A program made the position numbers and the translations under genes. Positions 1 through 7,237 of a DNA stretch of 10,803 nucleotides are shown one piece after another; position 1 is the first letter of the stretch, and the number at the start of each line of letters is the position of its first letter. Location of the stretch: the NCBI GenBank assembly GCA_021814355.1, contig JAKAIJ010000077.1:1-10803 (forward strand), read 5' to 3'. The stretch is from Acidobacteriota bacterium (GTDB lineage Bacteria > Acidobacteriota > UBA4820 > DSQY01). The notes under the pieces are model-generated. The model made no database searches. It was not told the origin of the DNA and was given only the letters and a program-made list of their open reading frames with translations.

Positions 1-1875
1 CTGGCGCAGGTAGGTGGACTTTCCGCCCATGTTGGGGCCCGTGAGGATGGTGACCTGCGACGCGGTAGTGTCCATTCGGGCCGGGTTGGGGACGAAGGGC
101 TGGTGGCGCGGGTCGGCCTCGAGGACGGGGTGGCGGCCCTCCTCGATGAGGAGCGACGGCTCCTCCACCACCTCGGGCCGGACGCAGCCCCGGTCCCGGG
201 CCTTCTGGGCGAAGCCCGCGAGGACGTCGAGGCGCGCCAGGAGCGCCGCTGCGTCGCGCATGGCCTCCAGCTCGGGCCGGAGGGCCTCGCAGAGCGCCTC
301 CCAGAGCTCGCCCTCGAGGGAGTCGCGGCGCTCCCGGGCGTTTAGGATCTGGTTCTCCAGCTCCCGGAGCTCCGCGGTGACGAAGCGCTCGGCGTTCACC
401 ATGGTCTGGCGGCGCTCGTACTCCGCGGGGACCTTCGGCAGGTTCGCCCGGCTCACCTCGATGAAGTAGCCGAAGACCTTGTTGTAGCGCACCTTGAGGG
501 AGGTGATTCCGGTGCGCTCCCGCTCCCGGGCCTCCACCCGGAGCAGGGCCCCGTGGGCGTTCTCGGAGAGCTCGCGCAGGCGGTCCAGCTCCTCATGGTA
601 TCCGGCGGCGAAGATGCCCCCCTCCCGGGCGTGGGGGGGCGGGGCTTCCACCAGGGCGGCGGCGAGCCGGTCGCGCCAGATCGCGAAGAGCGGGAGCGCG
701 GCGGCCTCCTCCGCGGGCCTGCCCCCCGCCTCGGCGCAGGCGGCGGCGGCTTCGGGCAGGCGGGCGAGGGCCTCCCGGAGGGCGCCCGCGTCCCGGGGCG
801 CGGCGATCCCCGCGTTGAAGCGGGCCACCACCCGGCTCCAGTCGGGAAAGCCCCGGAGCACCTCCCGGAGGCGCCGCAGGGCCGCCGGGTTCTCCACCCA
901 GGCCGCCACGTGGTCCTGGCGCGCCCGGATCTCCGCCAGAAGAGCGCTGGGCGCCGCCACCCACTCGGCCAGGAGCCGCGCGCCCATGGGGGTCTTCGTG
1001 GCGTCCGCCGCCTCAAGTAGGGAACCCTCGCGGCCGCCGTCCTCGGCGTTGGCCTCCAGTTCGAGGTTGCGCCGCGTCGCCTCGTCCATGAAGAGGAGGC
1101 TCCCGCGGCTCTCGAGCGTAGGCAGCCGCATGGGGGCGCCGCCCATGTCGCGGGCGTAGTGGAGTAGGGCGTGGAGCGCGCCGAGCAGCTCGGGCTCCGA
1201 GGGGATTCCGGGCAGCACCGGCGGGAGCCCCAGGGAGCGCGCCAGCCGTTCGCCCGCCTTCGCCCCGTCGAAGAGCTCCCCCGGCAGGGGCGTGGCTACC
1301 GACCGGCCCTCGGCGGGGGGCGCGGCCCCCTCGGGGTGGAGCAGCTCGCGGGGCGAGAGGCACCGGAGGCGGTCGGCCATCTCCTCGAGGGGCCCCACCG
1401 CGGTCCGTACGTCCCCCGTGGAGAGGTCCGTCCAGGCGAGCCCCGCTTGGCGCGGCCCCGCGCACCACGCGGCAAGGACCACCGCCTCCCGTCCCTCCAC
1501 GACCCCCTCTTCGAGAACGGTCCCTGGGGTTACCACCCGCGTCACCTCGCGCTTCACCAGCCCTTTGGCCTGGACCGGGTCCTCGGTCTGGTCGCAGATG
1601 GCCACCTTGAACCCCAGCTTCATGAGCCGCGCCAGGTAGCCGTTCAGCGCGTGGTGGGGCACGCCGCACATGGGCATGGGATCCGGCTTGTCGCGGTCCC
1701 GCGTGGTAAGGGCGAGCTCGAGGGCCTCGGAGGCCACGCGGGCGTCCTCGCCGAACATCTCGTAGAAGTCGCCCATCCGGAAGAGGACGATCTTGTCCGG
1801 GTGGCGGTCCTTGAAATGGCGCCACTGCCGCATGGCGGGGGTGAGGCGGTCGGGGGGATCGCGGCGATCGGTCAC
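1..1875 (-). CDS. mutS: DNA mismatch repair ATPase MutS, 3' end outside window
   Basis: MutS binds base mismatches and small loops and recruits MutL. I read this frame directly on the minus strand; it is open from a GTG at 1875 to the left edge, giving 625 residues. The N-terminal mismatch domain has the Phe-x-Glu reader in GDFYEMF (F37, E39). Residues 461-474 (KVRYNKVFGYFIEV) are the conserved lever/clamp segment. Walker A, GPNMGGKST, is at 613-621, nearly the same position as in E. coli MutS, so the N-terminus is probably right. Walker B, the signature and the dimerisation helix lie outside the window. GAGGGAG lies just upstream of the GTG. The frame stays open further upstream, but no better start is seen. 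The gene is divergent from the ABC export operon, with a 150-bp gap. The identification is firm; whether the missing third is intact cannot be seen. Confidence 0.96.
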   Translation of the reverse strand, partial: MTDRRDPPDRLTPAMRQWRHFKDRHPDKIVLFRMGDFYEMFGEDARVASEALELALTTRDRDKPDPMPMCGVPHHALNGYLARLMKLGFKVAICDQTEDPVQAKGLVKREVTRVVTPGTVLEEGVVEGREAVVLAAWCAGPRQAGLAWTDLSTGDVRTAVGPLEEMADRLRCLSPRELLHPEGAAPPAEGRSVATPLPGELFDGAKAGERLARSLGLPPVLPGIPSEPELLGALHALLHYARDMGGAPMRLPTLESRGSLLFMDEATRRNLELEANAEDGGREGSLLEAADATKTPMGARLLAEWVAAPSALLAEIRARQDHVAAWVENPAALRRLREVLRGFPDWSRVVARFNAGIAAPRDAGALREALARLPEAAAACAEAGGRPAEEAAALPLFAIWRDRLAAALVEAPPPHAREGGIFAAGYHEELDRLRELSENAHGALLRVEARERERTGITSLKVRYNKVFGYFIEVSRANLPKVPAEYERRQTMVNAERFVTAELRELENQILNARERRDSLEGELWEALCEALRPELEAMRDAAALLARLDVLAGFAQKARDRGCVRPEVVEEPSLLIEEGRHPVLEADPRHQPFVPNPARMDTTASQVTILTGPNMGGKSTYLRQ

Positions 1876-1933
1876 GGCGCTCCCTCGGAGAGGCGGCCCG
1901 CGGGAGGCTTCGCGGTGGCCCGCCGGAGGGCGT

Positions 1934-1939
1934 ATTATA
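1934..1939 (-). promoter_or_regulatory. Probable mutS -10 box in the divergent gap
   Basis: The minus strand reads a perfect TATAAT here, in a short AT patch inside very GC-rich DNA. It would start transcription about 50 nt before the mutS GTG. No recognisable -35 hexamer lies 16-18 bp away. The plus strand of the same patch reads TATTAT or TATAAA, so it could also serve the export operon starting at 2026, again without a clear -35. Confidence 0.45.
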
Positions 1940-2025
1940 AACGAAGTCGCGGCGGCCGCCCCGCACGGCGGGGAGCGATGCGCCGGGCCTGCGAGGGCCC
2001 GGCCCGGCGGCGCGGGGGAGGACGG

Positions 2026-3261
2026 ATGGACGCTCCGGAGAAAAGTTCAGCGGCGGACCTCTCGGCGCTCCGCCTGGCCCCCGCGGCGCGCCGCGGGGGC
2101 CCGCGGGAGCGAGGCCGGAAGCGTCTCTGGATCGGCCTCGGCGCCGTTTTCACCGGACTCCTCGTAGTCCTCGCCCTCGCCGGGGGGCGCAGCGTCCAAG
2201 TGGAGGTGGCCTCGGCCCGCGGCGCCTCCGCGGGCGGCCCCGAGGCGGTCCTTCAGGCCAGCGGCTACGTGACCCCGCGCCGGAAGGCCACGGTGGCCGC
2301 CAAGGTCACCGGGCAGGTGCGCGACGTGCTGGTGGACGAAGGCATGCGCGTGGAGGAGGGCCAGGTCCTGGCCCGGCTCGACGACGTGGAGGCCCGGGCG
2401 GCCTACGCCTCGGCCCTGGGCGAGAGCGAGGCGGCGCGCGCCGCGGTCCCCGACCTCGAGGCCCAGCAGGCCGAGGCCGCAAAGACCCTGGAGCGGTACG
2501 AGGCGCTGGCGCAAGAGGGCGTGCTGGACGCCCAGACCCTCGACCGGGCGCGGGCCCAGGCGGAGGCCCTGCGCGCCAGGCTCGCCGCCGCCAGGAAGCA
2601 GGCGCAGGCCGCGACGGGACGCCTCGCGGCGGCCCAGAAGGGGCTCGACAACTGCACCGTCCGGGCCCCCTTCGCCGGCATCGCCGTCTCCAAGGACGCC
2701 CAGCCCGGCGAGATGGTCTCGCCCATCTCGGCGGGCGGCGGCTTCACCCGCACCGGCATCGCCACGGTGGTGGACATGACCTCCCTCGAGATCGAGGTGG
2801 ACGTAAGCGAGTCTTCCATCGCCAAGGTGACGCCGGGCATGCGGGTGGAGGCGGCCCTCGACGCCTACCCCGACTGGAAGATCCCCTGCCGCGTGCGCGC
2901 CGTCATCCCCTCGGCGGACCGGCAGAAGGCGACGGTGAAGGTCCGCATCGCCTTCGACGCCTTGGATCCCAAGATCCTGCCCGACATGGGAATCAAGGTC
3001 GCCTTCCTCGCGGAGCTCTCCGCCGCGGCCGGCCCCACGCCCAAGTGCCTGGTTCCCTCGGCGGCGGTGCGCGAGGAGGCCGGGCAGAAGGTGGTCTACG
3101 TCCTGAAGGGGGGCCGCCTCTCCCGGCGCCCCGTCACCCTGGGAGCGCCGCACGGCGCCGACGCCGGAGTCCTGTCGGGCGTGGAGCCCGGGGAATCGGT
3201 CGTCGTGGGCGGACCGGCCGAGCTGCGCGACGGCCGCCGCGCCGCGGCGAAGGGCGCGTGA
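2026..3261 (+). CDS. Periplasmic adaptor (membrane fusion protein, HlyD/MacA type) of an ABC exporter
   Basis: This 411-residue protein should link an inner-membrane ABC exporter to an outer-membrane channel. It has a basic cytoplasmic tail, one TM helix at about 33-53, a first half-lipoyl strand (about 85-120, ASGYVTPRRKATVAAKVTGQ), an Ala/Glu/Arg-rich coiled-coil hairpin (about 121-209), the second half-lipoyl (RAPFAGIAVSKDAQPGEMVS, 213-232), a beta-barrel (about 255-330) and a C-terminal membrane-proximal domain. The start chosen is the ATG after GGGGGAGGACGG. An in-frame ATG at 1978 would add 16 basic residues and is less likely. The frame stays open far upstream through mutS antisense, which is not coding. 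It is the first gene of a four-gene run, with 22 bp to the ATPase gene. No TolC-like partner is in the window. The family is clear; the substrate is unknown. Confidence 0.9.
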   Translation: MDAPEKSSAADLSALRLAPAARRGGPRERGRKRLWIGLGAVFTGLLVVLALAGGRSVQVEVASARGASAGGPEAVLQASGYVTPRRKATVAAKVTGQVRDVLVDEGMRVEEGQVLARLDDVEARAAYASALGESEAARAAVPDLEAQQAEAAKTLERYEALAQEGVLDAQTLDRARAQAEALRARLAAARKQAQAATGRLAAAQKGLDNCTVRAPFAGIAVSKDAQPGEMVSPISAGGGFTRTGIATVVDMTSLEIEVDVSESSIAKVTPGMRVEAALDAYPDWKIPCRVRAVIPSADRQKATVKVRIAFDALDPKILPDMGIKVAFLAELSAAAGPTPKCLVPSAAVREEAGQKVVYVLKGGRLSRRPVTLGAPHGADAGVLSGVEPGESVVVGGPAELRDGRRAAAKGA

Positions 3262-3283
3262 GCGCCCCGGCTCCGGGGAGACC

Positions 3284-3997
3284 ATGGTCCGGGTAGACGG
3301 GAACGGCTCCGGCGACGCCCTCATCCGCATGCGCGAGGTGGACAAGGTGTACCACCGGGGCGGCGAGGTCATCCACGTCCTGCAGGGTCTCAACCTGGAC
3401 GTGGAGGCGGGGGAGTTCGTGGCCTTCATGGGCCCCTCGGGCTCGGGCAAGACCACCCTCCTGAACCTGCTCGGCGGCCTCGACCTGCCCACCGCGGGGA
3501 CCATCGTGGTGGACGGCGACGAGCTCTCCCGCCTCTCCGGTCCCGCCCTGGCCGCCTGGCGGGCGCGCCACGTGGGGTTCATCTTCCAGATGTACAATCT
3601 GCTCCCCGTCCTCACGGCCTTCCAGAACGTGGAGCTGCCCCTCCTGCTCACCCGGCTCTCCCGTGCCGAGCGCCGGGACCACGTGGAGCTGGCCCTGAGC
3701 CTGGTGGGCCTCGCCGACCGGCTGGACCACTACCCCCGCCAGCTCTCGGGCGGGCAGGAACAGCGCGTGGCCATCGCCCGGGCCATCGTGGCGGACCCGA
3801 CCTTCCTGCTCTGCGACGAGCCCACCGGCGACCTGGACCGGCGAAGCGCCGACGAGGTGATGGAACTGCTCTCGCGGCTCTCCGCGGAGTACGGCAAGAC
3901 CCTCCTGATGGTCACCCACGACCCGCGCGCCGCCGAGCGCGCCGGGGCCCTCCTCCACCTGGACAAGGGCGTCCTCGTGGAGGCGGGGAGGCGCTGA
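3284..3997 (+). CDS. ABC transporter ATP-binding protein, LolD/MacB family
   Basis: This 237-residue nucleotide-binding subunit should power the two permeases that follow. Visible motifs are Walker A GPSGSGKT (50-57), Q-loop Q102 in FIFQMYNLLP, signature LSGGQ (154-158), Walker B FLLCDEP with D178/E179, D-loop GDLD and switch H212 in VTHD. The FQMYNLLPVLTAFQNVELPL segment is typical of the LolD/MacB/FtsE group rather than of importers. The residues after the signature read EQR, where QQR is usual in this group. The start is the ATG after GGGGAGACC. It is 22 bp after the adaptor gene and 16 bp before the first permease, so the genes are co-transcribed. It could be named MacB-like, but here the ATPase is a separate chain, not fused to the permease. 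Confidence 0.94.
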   Translation: MVRVDGNGSGDALIRMREVDKVYHRGGEVIHVLQGLNLDVEAGEFVAFMGPSGSGKTTLLNLLGGLDLPTAGTIVVDGDELSRLSGPALAAWRARHVGFIFQMYNLLPVLTAFQNVELPLLLTRLSRAERRDHVELALSLVGLADRLDHYPRQLSGGQEQRVAIARAIVADPTFLLCDEPTGDLDRRSADEVMELLSRLSAEYGKTLLMVTHDPRAAERAGALLHLDKGVLVEAGRR

Positions 3998-4013
3998 GCG
4001 CGGGGGCGCGGCC

Positions 4014-5153
4014 GTGAGATACCTCCCCCTCATCTGGCGGAACCTGGTCCGGAAGAAGGTGCGGACCACTCTCACCATCGGCTCCTACGGCGTGGCGCTC
4101 TTCCTCTTCGGTCTCCTCGCCGCCATCCAGACCGCCTTCAACCAGGGCGTGGAGGTGGCGGGCGTGGACCGTCTCGTCGTGCGCAACAAGGTCTCGCTCA
4201 TCATGCCGCTCCCCCAGGCCTACCGGGACCGGATCCTCCAGATCCGCGGCGTCCGGGCGGTCACCTACGCCAGCTGGTTCGGGGGCTACTACCAGGACGA
4301 GCGCAACTTCTTCCCCCAGTACGCCATTGACACGCCCACCTTCCGGCGCGTCTACCCCGAGTTTTCGGTTCCCCCCAGCGAGTGGAGCGCCTTCGAGGCG
4401 GATCAGGAGGGGTGCGTGGTGGGCCGGCAGACGGCGCAGAAGTACGGGTTCAAGGTGGGGGACCGCGTCCCGATCGTGGCAACCATCTTCGGGGGCGTCT
4501 GGGAGTTCAACGTGCGCGGCATCTACGACGGCACGCGCCAGCAGGACGACCTCACCCAGTTCTGGTTCCACGCGCGCTACCTCGAGGAGCGCCGCCGGTG
4601 GGGGAAGGGAAACGTGGGGTGGTACGTGGTCCGTGTGGCCAACCCGGACCTGGCCACGCCCGTGGCCGCGGCGCTGGACGCCCTCTTCGCCAACTCCTCC
4701 TGGGAGACCAAGAGCGAGACCGAAGCCGCTTTCGCGGCGGGGTTCGTCAAGCAGATGGGCAACATCAAGCTCCTCATCCTGGTCATCGGCTCGGTGGTCT
4801 TCGTCACCCTCCTGCTGGTGACGGGCAACACGATGGCCATGGCCGTACGCGAGCGCACGGGGGAACTGGCGGTCCTGAAAACCCTGGGGTTTTCAGATCG
4901 GGCGGTTTTGGGGCTGGTGTTGGCGGAGTCCCAGGCCTACGCCCTCCAGGGCGGAATCTTGGGACTCGTCGCGGTGAAGCTCTTCACCATGCGGGGCGAC
5001 CCGACGGGCGGCATGCTGCCCCTCTTCTACCTCTCGCCCGCGAAGATGGGGCTGGGGCTTCTGGCGGCCGCGGCGGTGGGGGCCGCCGCGGGGGCCATCC
5101 CCGCGGTGCTCGCCATGCGGCTGAGGATCGTCCACGCCCTCAGGAGGGTTTGA
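4014..5153 (+). CDS. ABC transporter permease, FtsX/MacB type (first of two)
   Basis: This 379-residue inner-membrane permease has the MacB topology: TM1 at about 17-39, a large periplasmic domain (about 40-248), then TM2-TM4 at about 250-272, 298-322 and 343-366. The FtsX-family core VRERTGELAVLKTLGFS (278-294) precedes TM3. It begins at a GTG and gives a typical family N-terminus, RYLPLIWRNLVRKKVRTTLT. No strong Shine-Dalgarno is seen, so translation may be coupled to the ATPase gene 16 bp upstream. It should pair with the next permease as a heterodimer driven by the ATPase at 3284. Residues 288-294 are encoded by an inverted repeat with codons unusual for this genome (separate entry). Proteins of this group mostly act as mechanotransmitters that move lipoproteins, peptides or drugs from the periplasm; which applies here is not shown. 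Confidence 0.88.
   Translation: MRYLPLIWRNLVRKKVRTTLTIGSYGVALFLFGLLAAIQTAFNQGVEVAGVDRLVVRNKVSLIMPLPQAYRDRILQIRGVRAVTYASWFGGYYQDERNFFPQYAIDTPTFRRVYPEFSVPPSEWSAFEADQEGCVVGRQTAQKYGFKVGDRVPIVATIFGGVWEFNVRGIYDGTRQQDDLTQFWFHARYLEERRRWGKGNVGWYVVRVANPDLATPVAAALDALFANSSWETKSETEAAFAAGFVKQMGNIKLLILVIGSVVFVTLLLVTGNTMAMAVRERTGELAVLKTLGFSDRAVLGLVLAESQAYALQGGILGLVAVKLFTMRGDPTGGMLPLFYLSPAKMGLGLLAAAAVGAAAGAIPAVLAMRLRIVHALRRV
4875..4896. repeat. 22-bp inverted repeat inside the first permease gene
   Basis: The arms CTGAAAACCC (4875-4884) and GGGTTTTCAG (4887-4896) are perfect reverse complements separated by TG. The repeat encodes L288 to S294 of the conserved LKTLGFS motif using AAA, TTT and TCA, where neighbouring genes use AAG, TTC and TCC or similar. 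Confidence 0.9.
5142..5147 (+). promoter_or_regulatory. Strong ribosome binding site for the second permease
   Basis: AGGAGG lies inside the last codons of the first permease gene, 7 nt before the GTG at 5155. It fixes the start and shows tight coupling, since the upstream stop is at 5151-5153. Confidence 0.8.
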
Positions 5154-5154
5154 G

Positions 5155-6327
5155 GTGGCGGTTCCGCTCCTCTACACACTGCGCTCGGTGCGGGTCCGGT
5201 GGGCCAGCAACTTGGTGGCCGTCCTGGGCATCGCCGGCGTGGTGGCGGTCTTCGTGGCTATGATGGCCATGGCCCACGGGTTCCAAAAGACTCTCGTGCA
5301 GAGCGGCTCGCCCCGCAACGCCCTCGTCCAGCGAGGCGGCTCCACCACCGAGATGGTGAGCGTCATGACCCTCGACCAGGTGCGGGTCATCGAGGATGCG
5401 CCGGGGATCGCCCACGGCGGCGACGGCCGGCCCCTGGTGAGCCCCGAGATCGTCGTGGTCACGGCCTTCCACCACAAGGCCTCGGACGCGGACGCCCTGG
5501 CCCAGGTCCGCGGGGTCACGGACCGGGCCCTGCTCGTCCACGAGGGGCTGCGCCTGGCGGGCGGGCGGTTCTTGACCCCGGGGACCGCGGAGCTCGTCGT
5601 GGGGCGAAACGCCGCGGACATGTACACGGGCTTCTCCCTGGGCGCGCGCCCGGCCTTCGGGGGGCGCACCTGGGAGGTGGTGGGTCTGCTCGACGCCGGC
5701 GGGTCGGCCTACGACTCGGAGGTCTGGGCCGACGCGGGGGTCCTCGGCCAGGCCTACAAGCGGCCCTACGGCCTCTTCTCGTCGGTGACCGCCCGCACGG
5801 AGGGCCCCGCGGGGCTCGCGCTGCTCCGCAGGGCCCTCCAGGGGGACCCGAGGCTCACCGTGCAGGTAGACACGGAGGTGGAGTACTACGCCAAACAGTC
5901 GCGCCTCCTCAGCACCCTGATCCGCGTGCTGGGCTACCTGGTGGCGGCGGTCATGGGCGTCGGCGCGGTGTTCGGGGCGTTTAACACCATGTACGCCGCG
6001 GTCTCCGCCCGGGCCCGCGAAATCGCCACGCTCCGGGCCCTCGGCTTCTCCGCGGGGAGCGTGGTGGCGGCCTTCCTCGCCGAGGCCCTCCTGTTGTCGC
6101 TCGCCGGGGGGCTCCTGGGCTGCACCGCCGCCTGGCCCCTGAACGGGCTCACCACCTCCACCCTCAACTGGCAGTCCTTCTCCCAGATGGCCTTCGCCTT
6201 CCAGGTGACGCCGGACGCGCTGGCGGCGGGCGTGCTCTTCGCCCTGGCCATGGGCTTCGCCGGCGGGCTGCTGCCCGCCCTGCGGGCGGCCCGGCTTCCG
6301 GTGGCCCAGGCGCTGCGGGAACTTTAG
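5155..6327 (+). CDS. ABC transporter permease, FtsX/MacB type (second of two)
   Basis: This 390-residue membrane protein has the same plan as its neighbour: TM1 at about 18-40, a periplasmic domain (about 41-250), and TM2-TM4 at about 252-276, 303-327 and 352-376. The core ARAREIATLRALGFSAGSVV (285-304) is the FtsX-family cytoplasmic segment. It starts at a GTG one base after the first permease's stop. The two permeases share topology but little visible identity outside the FtsX core, which suggests an obligate heterodimer rather than a recent duplication. This is the last gene of the operon; no convincing terminator is visible in the next 60 bp. The family is clear and the substrate unknown. 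Confidence 0.88.
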   Translation: MAVPLLYTLRSVRVRWASNLVAVLGIAGVVAVFVAMMAMAHGFQKTLVQSGSPRNALVQRGGSTTEMVSVMTLDQVRVIEDAPGIAHGGDGRPLVSPEIVVVTAFHHKASDADALAQVRGVTDRALLVHEGLRLAGGRFLTPGTAELVVGRNAADMYTGFSLGARPAFGGRTWEVVGLLDAGGSAYDSEVWADAGVLGQAYKRPYGLFSSVTARTEGPAGLALLRRALQGDPRLTVQVDTEVEYYAKQSRLLSTLIRVLGYLVAAVMGVGAVFGAFNTMYAAVSARAREIATLRALGFSAGSVVAAFLAEALLLSLAGGLLGCTAAWPLNGLTTSTLNWQSFSQMAFAFQVTPDALAAGVLFALAMGFAGGLLPALRAARLPVAQALREL

Positions 6328-6385
6328 GGCCCATCGGGGAACAGGGGTACGGTCGCGCCCGGCCACCCGTCGCCGCCCGTTCCGG

Positions 6386-6415
6386 TTGGCGGGAACCCCA
6401 GCCGTGGCTTATGCT
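6386..6415 (+). promoter_or_regulatory. Possible sigma-70 promoter of the kdkA-like gene
   Basis: TTGGCG (6386-6391) and TATGCT (6410-6415) are 18 bp apart, each matching 4 of 6 consensus bases. Transcription would start near 6422, giving a leader of about 63 nt before the ATG at 6485. This fits the start chosen for that gene and would separate it from the export operon. Confidence 0.35.
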
Positions 6416-6470
6416 GGAAGGGTGAGAGCCCAGATGCTCCTCAACCCCGACGCCGGCAGGGACCTCGCGA

Positions 6471-6476
6471 AGGAGG
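6471..6476 (+). promoter_or_regulatory. Ribosome binding site that decides the kdkA-like start
   Basis: AGGAGG is 8 nt before the ATG at 6485. The earlier in-frame candidates (TTG 6386, GTG 6404, GTG 6422, ATG 6434) lack a comparable, well-spaced site. Confidence 0.7.
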
Positions 6477-6484
6477 CCGCCGCC

Positions 6485-7237
6485 ATGGACCCCGCCGCCA
6501 CCTGGGCCGCCGCAGGGGACGCCGCGCTCCCGGGCCGGGGGACTCTCCGCCGGGTGGCGCTGGCGGGCCGCGCGCTGCTTCTGAAGCGCGAGGCGCGGGG
6601 AGGCTTCGCGGCGCCCGTCCTGCCGGACCGCTACCTCTCCAGCTCCACTTTCCGGCGGGAGTGGGCGCTGACGCTCTGGCTCGGCGAGCGGGGCCTCACG
6701 CCCGCCCCCGCGGCGCGCTGGCTGGTGCGGCGCGGCCGCCTTTACGAGGTCTACACCCTGCTCGAGCCCCTCCCGGGGGTCCGCTCTCTCGCCGAGAGGC
6801 TCGCGGAGGGAATCTGCGGTCCCGAAGCCATGACCGCCGCGGGGGAGTGCGTGGGGCGGCTCCACGGCCTCGGCGTCTGCCACGCGGACCTGAACGCGGG
6901 GAACCTCCTACTGGGCGCGGACGGCCGGGCCTGGGCCATTGACTTCCGCCACTCGACCCGGGCCCCGGTGCTGGGCGAAGGCCGGCGGATAGCGAACCTG
7001 CGCCGGCTGGAACGGTCGCTCGTGAAGCTCTCGGCGCACGCGCCGTCGCCCCCGTCGAGGGAGGCGTGGCGGGCGCTGGCCGCGGGCTACGCGCGGGGCT
7101 TCGGCCGGCAGGAGACCGCCGTGGACCGTTGGGCGGACCGGGCCGGGTCGGGTTTCCTCTTGCGGAAACTGGGCTGGGCGGCGCGCGAAAAGATCAGGCG
7201 GGAAACCCGCGGCTCCGGCGGCGCATCCAGCGGGTGA
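6485..7237 (+). CDS. kdkA: 3-deoxy-D-manno-octulosonic acid (Kdo) kinase-like protein
   Basis: KdkA/WaaP-family kinases phosphorylate sugars of the lipopolysaccharide inner core; KdkA adds phosphate to the Kdo residue of Kdo-lipid A at the cytoplasmic face. The 250-residue length fits the family. The N-terminal part resembles KdkA: LLLKREARGGF (31-41) with a likely ATP-contacting K34, PDRYLSSSTFRREWALTLWL (47-66), and PAPAARWLVRRGRLYEVYTL (73-92). The catalytic loop is HADLNAGNLL (133-142) with D135 and N140, and the metal-binding Asp is D153 in AIDFRHS. The last residues (ETRGSGGASSG) are low-complexity and overlap the convergent sigma gene. It could instead act on heptose, as WaaP does, but the drYl/HaDLNa pattern favours KdkA. 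No other LPS gene lies in the window. Confidence 0.75.
   Translation: MDPAATWAAAGDAALPGRGTLRRVALAGRALLLKREARGGFAAPVLPDRYLSSSTFRREWALTLWLGERGLTPAPAARWLVRRGRLYEVYTLLEPLPGVRSLAERLAEGICGPEAMTAAGECVGRLHGLGVCHADLNAGNLLLGADGRAWAIDFRHSTRAPVLGEGRRIANLRRLERSLVKLSAHAPSPPSREAWRALAAGYARGFGRQETAVDRWADRAGSGFLLRKLGWAAREKIRRETRGSGGASSG

Noticed and set aside
1171..2025. Long in-frame extension upstream of the adaptor gene
   Set aside because: It is the antisense of mutS, has no adaptor-like sequence, and a good ribosome site supports the ATG at 2026.
2047..3651. 534-codon open frame on the minus strand
   Set aside because: It lies opposite the adaptor and ATPase genes, has biased low-complexity composition and no recognisable domain. 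It is a shadow frame typical of GC-rich DNA.
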